Shown here piece by piece: positions 14,101 to 27,336 of a stretch of 64,000 nucleotides of DNA (within the stretch, counting starts at the first letter, position 1; every line of letters starts with the position of its first letter). The stretch lies in contig CAXAMN010023339.1 in the NCBI GenBank assembly GCA_963970005.1, positions 502,820 to 566,819 of the forward strand, given 5' to 3'. Source of the DNA: Durusdinium trenchii (taxonomy: Eukaryota > Sar > Dinophyceae > Suessiales > Symbiodiniaceae). The notes beneath the pieces were generated by a model. It saw nothing but the letters and a program-made list of their open reading frames with translations. It did not search any database and was not told the DNA's origin. The position numbers and the translations under genes were made by a program.

Positions 14101-15736
14101 CTACGGTTGGAAACTGAGCATTCTGTTTGCTTGCTACGACGTTGGATCTCAGTGGTGAGTGACTTTGTCATGTGTAATTATAATACACGCATACATATAT
14201 AATATATCATATTATATCTTATGTATACGTAGATATGTATCATATATATATATGTATATTTGTGTGTGTCCTGCGGGATTGGCGTTAGGTCGTTAGGTCG
14301 ATCAAAAGCACGCGTGCCTTGGCGTCAACGGTGTACATGGCTTTCATGTACCATACTGTAGCGATCAATGCCGCCTGTGGGGAGTCTTTGGGCATGACCC
14401 GATGAGTCGCCGGGCGCCGTGTCATCGTGACACGTGCGTCATGACACGTCATGAATGCGTGCTCATGACACGTGCTCGTGGGGAAGTTCTGCCGAGCACC
14501 CCGCAACTCACACATGTAGATAGAATATGATAGAATGAGGAGTCATCACCAGTGTTTGAAAGGATTTGTGGTCCTCTAGGTGAATGGTGCCACCTGTGTT
14601 TGCGCGGCCCCATCCGAATTGGACACAGAATTGGCCCATCCGAGGGACCGAGGAGGTCAGGTTTTTTGATGCCGCAATGGTATGAGACAGCAGCACATCC
14701 GCGATGAAACTGGGAGAAAGGCTGCCGCAAGCAGCCTTCAGGTCATGGGCACTTGACCAAAACCCCCCAGCCTCTAAAAACATGCATTTTGAGCGGTGTA
14801 TTTGCGCCTACGCCTACGACCCATCTTGGACGGTTTTTTAAACTTTCGACCTTGGGGTGTCAGCGAGAGAGAGCAGCGAATGAGGAGGAAGAGAGAGCTT
14901 GGGTGGAGCATGGTGGAGCCAACGGAAGTTGGCCTGTCTCCCCGAGGCAGTGTTGGAGTTGTGTGACCAGCAGTTCTAGCGGCTCGATCTGGTGGCTGCA
15001 GCTGGACGCTCAGACATCGTGACACTGCCCAAAGGTTTGCATGGTGATTGACAGTGGCACACGTTAGCGGAGAGACCCAGCCCGTCGGGGGAGACCCCCT
15101 TCAATGAGGATGTTGCATACATTTTTGGGGGGAGAGGTGCTCTTTCACTTTGACTTTTGCATGTCCCTCTTGTGGGACTGGGGCCGAAAGTGCAGAGCTT
15201 CCGCAATCAACGTGTTGTTGCTCCTCTGAACCCTTTGGCCAACCGATCATCCTGAACCATCCGCCAACCCAGTTATGGCCTTCCCATGTTTTCCCCTGGT
15301 GATCCCATGGGCGTTGCGACTTGAATGAGCGAGCTCGGAGTTGTTCAAAGCTCTTCCGGAAGACTGCACCCACTTTCGGCATTGGCATCGCGTGGCCGAA
15401 AATTGCCCCACCTTTCCAAGTGACCTCTTGTACAAGTAAGATCAAGTAAGCAAGCTGCTTCGGTGCTCCCAGTCCATCCCTGGAGTAGTGACCTGCCAGC
15501 TACACGATGGGTGGCGCCAGATCCGTCAGATCGAAGCGTGGCGCCAGATCCGTCGGATCGGTACGAATCCCACGGAGTCCCCTGCCCTCCTCGCACGGGA
15601 CCCCGGGGCCCCACCAGTCAAACAACCGAAAAACACGGGCAAAACGAAGTGCTTTCCGCCAAAAACGGGTCCTTGTACCGACGCATGGATCTATGTGACT
15701 ATCACACCGGTTCTGGGTGATTCACCACACGTTTTG
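11161..15736. other. No confidently supported gene; one GC-rich exon-like island and small repeats
   Basis: Contents noted: a pure CT run at 12999-13018; a short duplicated motif (gcgttcagccccttgc) at about 13089-13130; a GC-rich island at about 13400-13560 where a + frame is open with GC-rich third positions but shows no motif; a cluster of small inverted repeats built on tgacacg/cgtgtca at about 14418-14475; and a 20-bp direct duplication (ggcgccagatccgtc-gatcg) at about 15513-15560. None is enough to call a gene. Confidence 0.45.
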
Positions 15737-16813
15737 ATGACCGACGACCCCCCCCGCACCCTTCAACACCTGCCCCCGCCGCGCAAGCGCGCTCCCTTCC
15801 GCTGGCGCTTGCCTCGAGCCGGGGACGACTTCCGCTCTCGAAAGGTCGCCGCCCTCTACCGCATCGCCAAGCTCGGTGCCTTTGATCCGCTCGCGACCTC
15901 GGCTCGTCTGGGCCTCGGTTCCGGTTCGGGGAACCGACGTACAGCGGAGAGCCGGCGTAATGACCGAGCCGCGGTCCGACGGTGGAAGGAACAAGGTGGA
16001 AGGAACAAAAAAATGAAGAAAATGAGAAGACTGAGAACATCCTATACACAATTCCAACAAAAGCATGTGAGGGTGCTGGAAGTTGTTGGTTTCATTTTGC
16101 CTGGAAAATCTGGAAACGCTTTGGTGGAAAAAGCTTCGCCTCAGACTGGCTCTTTTCAACTCTACTGGGTTTCCTTTTTGTGGGCCATGTCTATCCGTCA
16201 ATAATATGAATACACCCAGCGTGGATCCTGGTGCTGCCTGGTGTTCTGTTCCTGGGGTATGCACGGTATAACCAGAATCCCTTGTCTCACTGTTTCACTC
16301 ACCAGCATCCAAGACTTGCAGCGTTTTTGACAGCTCCAAGACTTGCGCTGTTGTGGCTGTTGTGTTCACTTCCATTTTTTCACGCGTTCGAGGTGAAGAG
16401 GCTGGTGTGTAGGCGAGACAGAGAACAAAAGCATCAGTTGACGCAGATAGGTACAACTCCTTGCAGTGGACAGGCTGGGGATGGTTTATTGACTTGGTCC
16501 GATGGCTGAGGCCCAACTCAGAAGATCGAGCAGAAGCTACTGGACCTCTTGGTCTCAAACGAGGCCGAGCTGACAGGACTGATTAGAGGACTTGGGCTGA
16601 ACGCTGCACGCCTCGTACAACCAGTGCGACAACCTGCATGTGGTAGCCATGAAATCGGACGTCAAAGACTTGGCTGGCAGACTCGGGAGGCTTCGAACAG
16701 CTTCAAAACCTTTTGATACCTGCTCCGGCCAGGCTTCGCCTCAGGGCATGGCCAATACCATGTGGGCGCTGGCCAGGAGTGGAGCACTTGCACTGCCCCG
16801 GAGATATGCGGAG
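15737..16813 (+). CDS. Putative OPR-like (octotricopeptide-type) RNA-binding protein, partial exons
   Basis: Two + strand exons are supported. The first has an ATG at 15737 and stays open with very GC-rich third positions to about 15930. It encodes a basic, proline-rich N-terminus followed by a helical stretch containing RKVAALYRIAKLGAFDP. The second begins after a cag acceptor at 16733 and runs to about 16813 (GAG before gtcgcc). It encodes SPQGMANTMWALARSG, which matches the repeat signature (PQ-x-AN-x-x-WA-x-A) of helical OPR/RAP-type proteins that act on organellar RNA in algae and dinoflagellates. The intervening sequence and the 3' exons are not resolved, and joining these two exons into one gene is inference. 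Transcript data would settle it. Confidence 0.45.
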
Positions 16814-19255
16814 GTCGCCTGGGATGGTGTTCGCGGAGGGTTTTGGTCTCCGCCATCCAAAGGGGTGATGGTTATTCCACTTGCAGCAGGTTCTGTGATG
16901 CTTGCCAGAAACTTTTGAATCTTTTGAATGCTTTTGCCCATGTTGCTCACTAGGCATGCATACGCATCGATTCACAGCCTAAATATGCCAAAAGCACAAC
17001 CACCAGGAAATACATTCCTGCATTGAAGGCCCAAGCCTGGTCACACCCCTTTAGCGAGCACCATTTGTTCCTTACCATAAACCAGACAGACTTCCCGTGC
17101 ACCGATGCCGATGCTCTTTTCGGCAGCTGCGTGCCAAGCGTTCTTGGTCATCGTGCAAGACAGATGATTCGTGGCTTTTGTTTGGCCAATTCGGTAGCCT
17201 CCGAACCCTCCTGCTCACGAACATGGATTTGGAAGTACACTCATTGGAAGTGCTAGGCTGCTAGGTATATGATCTAAGTTTAGATTTACACTTCAAGACT
17301 TGTAGCCAGGTGTTGTGTCGCATCCAGTGGAATATTGGATTCCCGGGTGACGAACTTTAGTGAAAGAGCACGTTCAGCGACGACTGCCAAGATGTCCCTT
17401 CAGTTTGCTATGTTCCACGTTTTGTCTCAATTCTTGTGAATTGAATAAGTTGAAGAAGTTTGAAGAAGCAGGAAGCCTCCTCAAAAAATGGGTACTTCAA
17501 ACAGCTTATACGCCTACGATCACCGACGCCTCCCTGCCATCCTCCACATTCCTCCACCCTCCCTCGAGGATCAAGAGCAAGAACGCGTCTGGGAGCTCAG
17601 CACGTCGCCAGCCACGTCTTCTTTCTCACCAAGTCCCACGGTCGTCCATTCAGATATTGGAGTTCGAAGTGGATCCATCTTGTGCGCGTTTTGGCGGGAA
17701 GGTTTTGTGGTCCCGATTTGATGGCTATGCTGCTATGCTGACTTGATACTTCGTGAGAGTTTGATGGCTGATTTGGAGGCTTTTCCCAGGATCAGCAGAC
17801 CGGGCCGGATATGATAATAAGTAAAGTACAGTGTTGGAAGCTCTATTCCAGCTATATAGCTGCGGGAACCACCAAAGCATCCAATACCTGGTGGCCATTC
17901 GAAGTGTTGCTGGCGATGGCCTTTGCAATCCATACCCAAGGGTTGCCCGTGGCTTTGTGAGTTGAGAACTGCTACTGAGGCAGTTGCTGGATGTGCTCGG
18001 AGAGCATGGTGTGAGGCCAACCTGGGGCGAGATTGGCTCGACACGGCTAGACAGAGGCATCCGGGGATACGTATGTATGTAGGGCAATATTGGGATATTG
18101 GGAACCAAACATGGAGCAGTGGCTTCAGCTTGGACGTGTTTTGTAGCGGGAAGACCACTTCAACCGCTCGTTCTTCATCCAAAGAGACCGATCTTTGCAA
18201 CGCCCTTTCTGGCCGTTCGGTGCACATAACGGCATAAGACTCAATGCAGATATTGAAGTGTCACCGCTTGGACTAAGTGTCATCGATGAACGTTTGATTG
18301 GAGCAATCAATGCACGCCACTTTTCCTCCGACCTCCGAGCTTGTATAGTTGTAGACTGAGAGTAGGTGATCAGTCATTCCAAGGACTGGATGATACTGGA
18401 TGAGATGTTTCTCAGCAAATATGCTTTCCAATTGTGGATGGCAGAGACAGCGTCTCCCTTACTACGTTGTTTCTGAGTTTCTGTGGGGTTTGGATCCAGG
18501 TAGCTGCTGAGGATGGTCTTGGAGGTGAAAGTGGTTCCAAAGATTTCTTTTTGGGCCGAAGGGCATCAACAGCATGGTCCTGGACCCTTTGGGGGAAGGT
18601 TCTAGAAAGTTTGGGATCGATGGATGAATCGAAGATGATTGGCTGGGTGTGCCACAATGCCACGTTTGATCTTTAGATTCATCAGCTCAGCACCACGTGC
18701 CCTCTCGTTTGGATCCAAAAAGGCCTTCCGGGCCTCCGTTGGACCTGCCTGGTGTGCTCACCTTCCTTTTCTTGGCTGCAGTCGCTTCCCCACATGCACA
18801 CCACATTGATGGACACCACAGTTGGCCGCAGTGGGCGAAGGGGGGTATGGAAATGAGACCGAATAATCGGAGAGGGACCGAATCTTTGCGGGTTCTTCTC
18901 GCGAAAAGACGGAGCTCCCCGTGGGACTTCTGCACTGACGGGGTGGCCTTTGTCGCCCCCACGACCGAGATCCACCCAGCCTCTCAATCTGGATCCGTGG
19001 CACAGTCTGAAGGCTATAGGATTCCCAAGTATACGCACCCCCCAAAAAATGGGAAAGACCAAAGGGTCCTGAAGTGCATGGATTCATGCGTCCTGAAGCA
19101 CCACCAAGTAAAGACCAGTGGAGTGAAGTGCCCATGCCCCGAAAGTGGCCGAGACAAACCTCCCAGAACTTCACGAAGTCCAGCAAAGGTCCTCAGTTGG
19201 GGCGAAACCGACTGACACTAGCACTCTTCCAACGCCTCCTTTTCCTGTTGACGCC
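16814..19255. other. No gene recognised; presumably intron or intergenic
   Basis: Scattered short open frames on both strands have no motif. A moderately GC-rich patch lies at about 17520-17680 and another at about 18697-19200. I could not find flanking splice signals that would make either an exon with confidence. The downstream kinase gene starts at 19256. Confidence 0.4.
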
Positions 19256-22200
19256 ATGTCATCTCTCATTGACCGCGCGGCCATGGCTGCGCCAACTCTG
19301 GCGCTGCCACATGCGCACGTGCCACTCACGGGCGTCGCTGCCGCGTCGGCGGTGCGTCCGAGGACAGAGATGAGATACTGCTGCAGGTCGGATCAGCTGG
19401 GTGATGAGCACGGCAAAAGACAACTACAACCCCATCTCCTCCCTCAGAGAATCATGCAAGCTGAAGACCCATCACTTTGCAACGTGAATTTCATCAAATT
19501 TAGGGCCCTATGTTCAATGATTCGGACAAACAGGTTGGATTCAGACGGTCTCATGAAACTACACACAGTGCGGAGTGACTGTTTGTGTTGTCCCAACTTG
19601 TGTGGACACGTGGGAACTGGCAGAGTGACACTTAACGTAGACTCTTGATTCATAATCCCCGCCTATGAAGGGGTTTTACGAACCAAATGCTGGGGTTATT
19701 GATCATTGCAACTTGCAATCATGAGCTTTGCTCAGGGCAGCCGGACCTCCTGCAGTGGCGGCCTCTTTGCCGGGCTGCTTGGTCGGGAGCCCCATCCACT
19801 TTCCATATCTTTCCATCGCATTTGATGCAACGAGCTCGTTTGAGACGTTTGCAACTCCAAACAGGCAACTCAACAGGGAACTCCCCAAAGTACCATTCTC
19901 ACTCCTTTTGAACTTTCAGGAGCCAAAACGATTGGAAGCAAACAAGGTTGCTTCGCTGAAGACTTTGGTAAGCTGCAAGGTTGGTCAAACTGCCAAAGCC
20001 TCGAGCTTGGTCAACATATGTGCATATAATTGCATATTATATGTGTGTGTAAGATTGTGTAAGTATATGTGTATATTTCTATATGACTATACTATATATA
20101 ATATATATATATATATGTGTGTGTGTGTTTTGTTGGTTTGTGTAAGGATGTCTATACATAGAAGGTAAATGCTTTAGTCATATCTATCTATTTACATGTT
20201 TGATATTGATTGATTCATACGCATATACATATGTTTTCACTTACACACTCCAGTACACTCCTCACCGATGTTATCACACTGGTCACGTGCGCATTGACTA
20301 TGCATTGGGCTGGATGATGGGACAACGTTCTCAGATAGTCAGGCCGGAACACCGACATTTAATAGCCTATGATATGAGATTAGTGGGTGATTGGGAAAAA
20401 GTCTCACATGAATGCATGGGCTCCTTGAATCAGAAGGGCTACCTTTGACAAGCAAACTAGAAGTTGGCAGCGAGACCGAACATGCTGACGGCCAGGACCA
20501 AGAGAGGTTATAAGTGACCACCGGTCACCTGGGGTACCTATGGGATAGTCGAACAGTCGGGTTCTTCGACAACAGTCGGGCACCTCTATGCACATAAATC
20601 ATCACCGTCACCACCGGTTTTGGCATCTCATGGCCGTAGCTTGGCTCTCTGTGAACTGGACTCCAACTCAACTGCCCAGGAACAAGTGGATAACCTTCAA
20701 AAAAGGAAGTTTTTTTGTTTGTTTGTTTTCGGTTTTTGTTTTCCCCACTCACAATGGAACACGTGGACAGTTTGGTTAACTGTTGCCCACTTCGTCTGTT
20801 CCAGGGATCGAGAAACTCGGCGCTCACACGCGTCAGAACTCGTCGAGTTGGAGTTCCATCTTCCGGTTTGGTACAGTGGTCTCAAGGGTAGACGGCACCA
20901 TCACCCCAGTTTTACATGGACCCAGTTTACATGCACCTGCATCTTAAAGATATCTTGCGGAAATTGTGCCATCAGAAGCCACTGTCACTGTAAATCACTT
21001 TTCGATGTGCGATCGTTCTCAGGTGCTTCGGAGGGGCCTCAAACGCACCACGCGGGCGTTCTCGGCCGCGGGACACGTGGCGCCCGTGGCGCCGGTGGCG
21101 GAGGCGGAGGTGTCGCAGGCGGCGTTTCCAGTGGCGGGCTACAACTGGGAGATTTGCACCCAGCAGAACTATGCCCAGAAGGATGTGGAGGGTGGTGGGC
21201 GTGGACAAGAATTAGGACATCTATGGAAATCTGGCGAACGGTCACTCTAGTCACTATAGCCCGTCCTTTTGTTGCCCTTGGGCCACCTGCAAGGCCACCT
21301 TGGTGGAACGAATCCAAGGAAAAGTGGGTGCGCTCGGAGTCCTATATATACATACATAGTGGCTACCCCTCCTTTTGTTAGCTTTTCCGGGAGACTAAGC
21401 AGTTGAATCTGAGTTCGACTGGGGGCCCTTGGGGGGGGTTACAGCACCCCCATGAGTTTGGACGAAACCCCTCGTGAGTTTGGACCTCTACTTGGGATAC
21501 TTGGAAAGAGTGAGCCAAATATTGTAAGGAGAGTAACTATACAGCGGACCATATCTGACAGAGACCGCAAGTCGCGCTATACAGCAGACCAGTACCAGCA
21601 CCACCCAAAGGGTGGATTATGGACCTTCCAGATTTGTATGAATCCATCAAAAACTATGATTTGGGCGGTGCTGGTTGTTTGGATGTTTTTGGTTCTTTTC
21701 TGGCGCCTTTTCTGGCAGGATTCTCAAGTAGCCGAAGGCCCATTGGCGGCGGCAAGGAGGTTAGTGGATGCATCATACCATGGCCACTACACGCTGGAAC
21801 GTCAACGGCTGCTGGGCGAGATGAGGAGTTTGGTAGACTTCGAGCGTTCTGGGGTCTGTGACCGCAAGCCATAGAGATGCAGAGGGCAAACCAAAAACAA
21901 AAATTGAAAACGAACCCAGTACAACCCAGTTAAGCCTTCGGACGATTGACATCCACAAGGGGGTTGATATGGGTGATATGAGGGGGTTATTCGTTCAGTT
22001 TGGGTCAACCAAGGTTCTGAGGGCTGTGTGGTTTGGCCAAATCCGTCGAGCTGGGAAGTCGCAGCTTTGGTCAACCCTGCGTTGTTGAGCAGCCAAGGTC
22101 AAGCTGCAGGTCCATCATGTGTCAGTTTTGCATGGCACCTTACAGACTTTCAGACTGAATCTTGGGTTCTGAGATGACCAGTCACACCTTGCTTTCACAT

Positions 22201-25200
22201 CCGGCACATCGTTTCATCCGCTTCACACGTTTGGGATGTCGCCGCCCAGGTTTCAGGATACCTTGGTCCGACGCCTCGTCGAACTGAACGGCCACGGCGC
22301 CCCGCTGCGGGAGCCGCGCTTGGTCTTCACCGCGGGCGCCATGGGCGTTGGGAAGAGCCACGTGATCAGGTGGGGAAGGGATGGGTGCGGATGGAGGAGA
22401 TGGAGTGGGGTAATTAGGAGAAGTGGAGGTAGTGGAAAGGACACATTGGAAGTGGTAGGGGGAGTGGATGGAGGACATGGCTGCTTTCCTACCGCAGAGT
22501 GAGTTGGGGTAGCAAGGATATGTTACATGTGAACAAATGTCCTTGTTGATCTCTTGCGATAATGATGGGAGGTTGTTGGACTGAAGGAGGGTGCACAGTG
22601 CAATGAAGTGAGTCAATGGCTTATATCTTTTTTCGTGTGGTGTAGCGTGCTCATATGGCACTTTCTGGGTTCTGAGGATCCTTTGGACATGCAAGTGATG
22701 ATCGTCTTCAAACAAAGAACATGAGCATACCGTGCACAAATCGGCAATCCGGACATTTCGTGGAGCATTTATGGACATCAACATGTGAGGCATTCTTGGA
22801 TCCATGGGCGACCTGGGCTGGTGACCAGATGTTCACCGTCCGAAAGCAAAGCACCTTTGTATCCCCAGAATGCAGGGCTCCTTTCGCTCTGGTGAAGGTG
22901 ACAGGCATGTCTGTGCCCAACACTGAGGGGCTATAAGGGGTGACGGGGCCACCTGGATGCTTTTGAGAAGTTGAAGGTGAGGTGAGAAAGATGCCTGCTG
23001 ATGGATTCCGACTCGCACCTCACCTCCTCGAGCCTTCCGCACGAACGAAAATTTGGGTGGCAAACGATGCGTAGAGAGTTCATATTGAGCAGAAGATGAC
23101 TTCCTCTACAATCTCACTTTTTTTGGCGGTGGGGAAAGGGTGCATGTCCAAATCTGCAGTAGATTCCCTCCCTTTGCAGGTCTCATGGAAGCTGAGCAGA
23201 TCCCGCTTGAATATAGAGGAAGAGTGGCCGGACCCAGCGCCGCTTTGGAACTACACACCCATATCCAGACACTCCGTGTATGGTGAATGTAGGTAGGTGT
23301 GCCTCTGAGTCAGAAGTGTTTGGGATATGGCTTTGAGTGGTGGTCAACCCCTGGCTTCTTCACCTGGAACCCCACCGCAGGTGGTTGGCCGAGAAGGGCA
23401 TTTTGCCGATGCCGCTTGGGCGCGTGGAGTCGACGAGGACCAAGACCAATCAAACATGGAAGGACACTCCCTGGAACTAACATGGAAGTGGATACTCACC
23501 CCCTTGGAAGACCCTTCTTCCTCCACAAGGACGGGGGGTTTTACACTTCCATGCCATTCCATGCCTCGCTCTCAGGAAGGACTTCGTTCACATCAATCCC
23601 GATCACTTGGCGGCACAGCGACTCCGACCAACCGAGCGGGGCAGACGTCGGCCGGTGGGGTGTCCGACGTGGTTTTTGGGGTGAAACGACCTCCAATGGT
23701 CAGGGGATGGTGTTTGGAGTGATATAAATAGATATATATAATATATCATGTATATATATATATATAGAAGAGTGCCCTCCCCCTTCGGAGACCCTTGACC
23801 CTTGACAAGTTAGAGACGACTTTTTATACCTTGATGGAGCCTTTCGGGAATCTGTTTGTCGAATCCGTGGGCGGCGAAGAAGAAGACATGGTCATGATTC
23901 AGAGCAGCAATTGGTGGGTTCGGGGGTGTGCCATGTTGATTCACGACAAGGGAGGGGCACGCACATGATATATCCCAGACCATCCATGTAATGTATGGAA
24001 TGGTTAGTCCCATTCATGACCACAATGTGAGTAACCATTCCATGTTATTCCATACATTGATGGTTTGGGTATGCAACAAAGTGGGGATTTACTCATCCAT
24101 ATCCCTAGGCAGCAGCTTGGATACGGCAGAAATGATCATGTCCCAGTCCGTCCTCCATTATCAAGGCCAGCTATCAATATACAGTATCATGAAACAATAT
24201 GAAACATTGAAACAGGTTGAAGTCGTCAACCTGCTTTCAGGGCTTCACACACACACACACATATATATATATAATATAATATATATATATATAAATCCCC
24301 TCGAACATGGTGGGTTCCTAATTGGCTAGTACAAGCACCACCCCAAGCCACTCATTCTGCTCAAGCCACCACTCATTCTGCCGCATGAGGCTGCCAGAGT
24401 ACATGGGCTACATGGAGCACAACCGCGCCTGTGCGGCGGTGATGACGCGCCTGGAAGCGGGCTTGCTCACGGAGCTCAGCTGCTTGCCATGGGCGATGGG
24501 GCACCTGGAGCATGCCCAAGTTCAAGGGGTGGCGGCTGGCGGGGCCCTTCATTTCAATTTACATACAGTCAATCCGGAACATGGAAGAACGACCTCAGTG
24601 AATCCAGCACAGCACAGCACAGCTTCCGACATGTGATGCGTTTTTGGTTGCTTGCGGAGACCTCATGAGGAGCATGTGAGGCGACTATAACTGGAGTTTG
24701 GATAAATATGTTGGTTGGGCTGTACAACTGGAGGTTCAAGAATTTACAGGTATTGGGAGTTCAAGTGCTAGATTCTTTCCAGTACTCATGGGAAATCAAG
24801 GAGACAATGATTCTGCATGATTCCTGGAAGCTATATGGCTGGTTCATGGTTCGTGATGTTTTGATGTCCCGCCAGGGTCGTTGAACGCGTCCACAGACGG
24901 AGAAATCCAATGGATTTAGGAAGCGATTGCCTTTTCCGCTTCCTCCAAGTTGGGTTGCCTCATTGCCTCAAATGCGGTCCGTTCGAGTGCTTGAGTGGCG
25001 CTGGTCAAGTGAAAGACCTCAAAGACCTTGCCTCCAAGACACGCGGCTTCGTGGACTTTCTGGGATTCTAGGAGCCATGCATGGCCATGCCATGCCATTC
25101 ACTTCCATGGTTGTTGGACAGAGGGTAAATCAGCGAATCCCCTGACAAGAGGTTGTCATCCGTGACTTTTACGTCTTCAGCTGGATGGACTCGACCACCC

Positions 25201-27336
25201 CTCCGGTCTGTTGGAAGGGTGCGCAAGCACGGTGCTCCAGACCCCTGCTGGCCCCTGAGGTTTGATGTATGCCTTGCAGCAGAAGCGTAACATCCTCGTA
25301 GATAGTTCCTTGCGACATGGCAGCTGGTACAGCAGGGTCCTGCAAAAGATCAGGCCGCTTGGTACTGGCGAGGGGTGGGTGGGTGCATAGCGAGCGACAT
25401 TTCAAGAACGTGGAGATGAGAGCTTGGTTTGCATTTCCCACTATGTAGATGGGACAATATCCAAAGCGAATTGAACCCTGTTCTAATTCCACTTTTGTAT
25501 ACTTTCCTAGCGCTTCCAAAGCTTGCCCAATGGAGATCCCTAGGTAGTGTGGGGGCTTCCATTGGTGACCCCTTTGAAGGTGCTGGTTTGATTACTTTTG
25601 TACTGTAGTAGTTGTGTTGCGGCTGTCAGAATATAGAATACACTAGATTCAGTTCTAGATTCTTTTTGAAGAACTTTTTGTTCCTTATATGATATGAATT
25701 CATATATGAAATCCATTCCACTTCCATTTGAATTCCTCAGCCGCATCCGAGGCAGAAGCTGCCAGAGGTGCGAGTGGTGCTCATGTATGTGCACGCCCAT
25801 GAGGAGACAATCTACGAAACCCGGCGCCGAGTGCTGAGCACAGCCCTTCCAGCACGTTTCGTTCGGTCTGTCCTTACCCAGACAAGCCATGGGTCTCGAC
25901 CTTCGTCCGACCTCGGAATTCCGACTTTTCAGACGTCCCGGCGTTTTGGCCCGTCAATTGAGGTCAAGTCCTCGAAATCTTCCTAAGCTTCCAACCAAAC
26001 TCCTCAGCCATGCTTCGTATCGAACATATTCAGACCGCCGAATTGGCCAGTCGCCTTTCCTTAGCTCAACATGCTGAGAGCTGCCGATCTCAGGAACGGG
26101 CCAATCAACGTGGATTGGAGGGCCGGATGGTGAGCCATGTCGAGGCGCGCCGCGACCAGCGACGAGTCGGAAATGCCAGGGGACGGGGCGACAGGTGCGC
26201 GGATGGGAAACCGGCCACGCGTATGGGCTGGGTTAGGCCATTCATGTTGGCGGTTTCTTTGGTTGTTTTTCCATGTTTTTTCTCCTCCCTGCTCCTTTCA
26301 TGTGTGTAGAAAGGCAGGTCTGACGTGTAATTAATTATATATACATGGATGCCACTGAATCCTGCAACGCAATTAATCCAAGTGCACATCTGCCAATGTT
26401 CACTTTTACACTTCCGTGACGCGATGTGCACTCTTGCGATGGTCAATAGGCGACCCTTTCAGTGGCATTGCCTGGCACCCCGCTACACGGCGCCGAGGGA
26501 TTACAAGAAGACATTAAACAACACACACACACGCACGCACATATTGATACAAAATTACACATTGCACATGCTCATTAAAGAAGAACATATTCATATATAT
26601 ATATGTAATATAGAGAGAGAGTGAGAGAAGGGGAAAACACAAACATACTGTACATGAATTTACATTTGTTTGTTATTATCCCAAAGGAGGATTTCTTCAC
26701 TATCCCTTTTGATTTTGGACCCCGACCGGGTATGAATCATTTTGAGCGACTCGTCTGAACAGCGTGCCTTTGGGCTTGCAGTTTGCAGGTGGCAGATTCC
26801 TTAGAGAAGATCCCTTTGGCCATCCAGAAGTTGCTACCCTACATGGACACCTTTATCCAAGTGGACTTTTGGCCATACTTCATGAGATTCGCAAGAACAT
26901 GTTCATTGCCATGGCATTGTTGGTTTTTGATGCTGTGCTAAGCTGCACTGCTTGGGCCCAGGAGTCCGAGCCAACAGCATCCAACAGCTATTCTTCAAAC
27001 CAACTGGCCGAAACAAACAACCCGGTGAGACAGGAGGCAACCCTGTTTTGTGCCACTTGAGGGTCGGTTGCCGCTTGGCCCTGGAATTCGTTTGGGAGTG
27101 TACCACACCTGTGGTTTACGGGCCAAAAACCTTATAAACTTGGAGCCTTTTGATCAAACCGTAACTGCATGAAGCCCGCCACTTCGAGCAACGTGGTCTT
27201 TCAACAAAATTCAGGAGTTGTTGCAGGGTTCGCACGGGAAAAGCATGCTATTGCTAAGGACAATGACGGGCATGAGCCGGAGTTAACTTCGGTGTGCCAA
27301 CAGCCGCGTGAAGACTTAGATGCCTACTGCGAGGTG
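19256..27336 (+). CDS. Zeta-family (PF06414-type) P-loop kinase, many exons
   Basis: Probable exons: 19256-19351 (ATG start, donor gtgcgt); 21023-21181 (after ctcag); 22257-22369 (after tttcag, donor gtgggg); about 23576-23612; about 24376-24480; 25741 to about 25842; 26789-26860; and 27259 to about 27336. In order they carry a Walker A motif FTAGAMGVGKSH at about 22328, a FVHINPD motif at about 23583 (the Zeta DPD position), LPEYMGYM plus TRLEAGLLTEL at about 24385, PEVRVVLMYVHAHEE at about 25765, SLEKIPLAIQKLLPYMD at about 26798, and DNDGHEPEL at 27259. This is the order seen in eukaryotic Zeta-domain proteins. Joins 19351/21023 and 21181/22257 are in phase, the latter needing a GA donor. 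I did not find the segment equivalent to the DGSLRD motif, so an exon is missing or the copy is defective. Family members are generally ATP-dependent nucleotidyl-sugar or related kinases. The function here is unknown and a toxin role is not implied. Confidence 0.65.
23976..24066. repeat. Imperfect inverted repeat (MITE-like hairpin) inside a kinase intron
   Basis: The left arm (accatccatgtaatgtatgg, then aatggtta) and the right arm (taaccattccatg, then ttccatacattgatggt) are reverse complements apart from small offsets. They are separated by about 20 bp. The structure resembles a short non-autonomous element or a stable hairpin. No clear target-site duplication was seen. Confidence 0.5.
24246..24294. 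repeat. Compound CA/TA microsatellite
   Basis: A run of CA is followed directly by TA/TAA runs. It lies in the intron upstream of the LPEY exon of the kinase. Confidence 0.9.
26519..26546. repeat. CA-rich microsatellite
   Basis: An acacac/gcac run in a kinase intron, with a second short TA/GA tract at about 26593-26625. Confidence 0.75.

Noticed and set aside
14418-14475. Cluster of tgacacg inverted repeats as a CRISPR-like or operator array
   Set aside because: The repeats are 7-9 bp, unevenly spaced and without spacers of uniform length. They are consistent with local low complexity.
24246-24294. CA/TA run as a possible regulatory element
   Set aside because: It is an ordinary intronic microsatellite with no supporting context.
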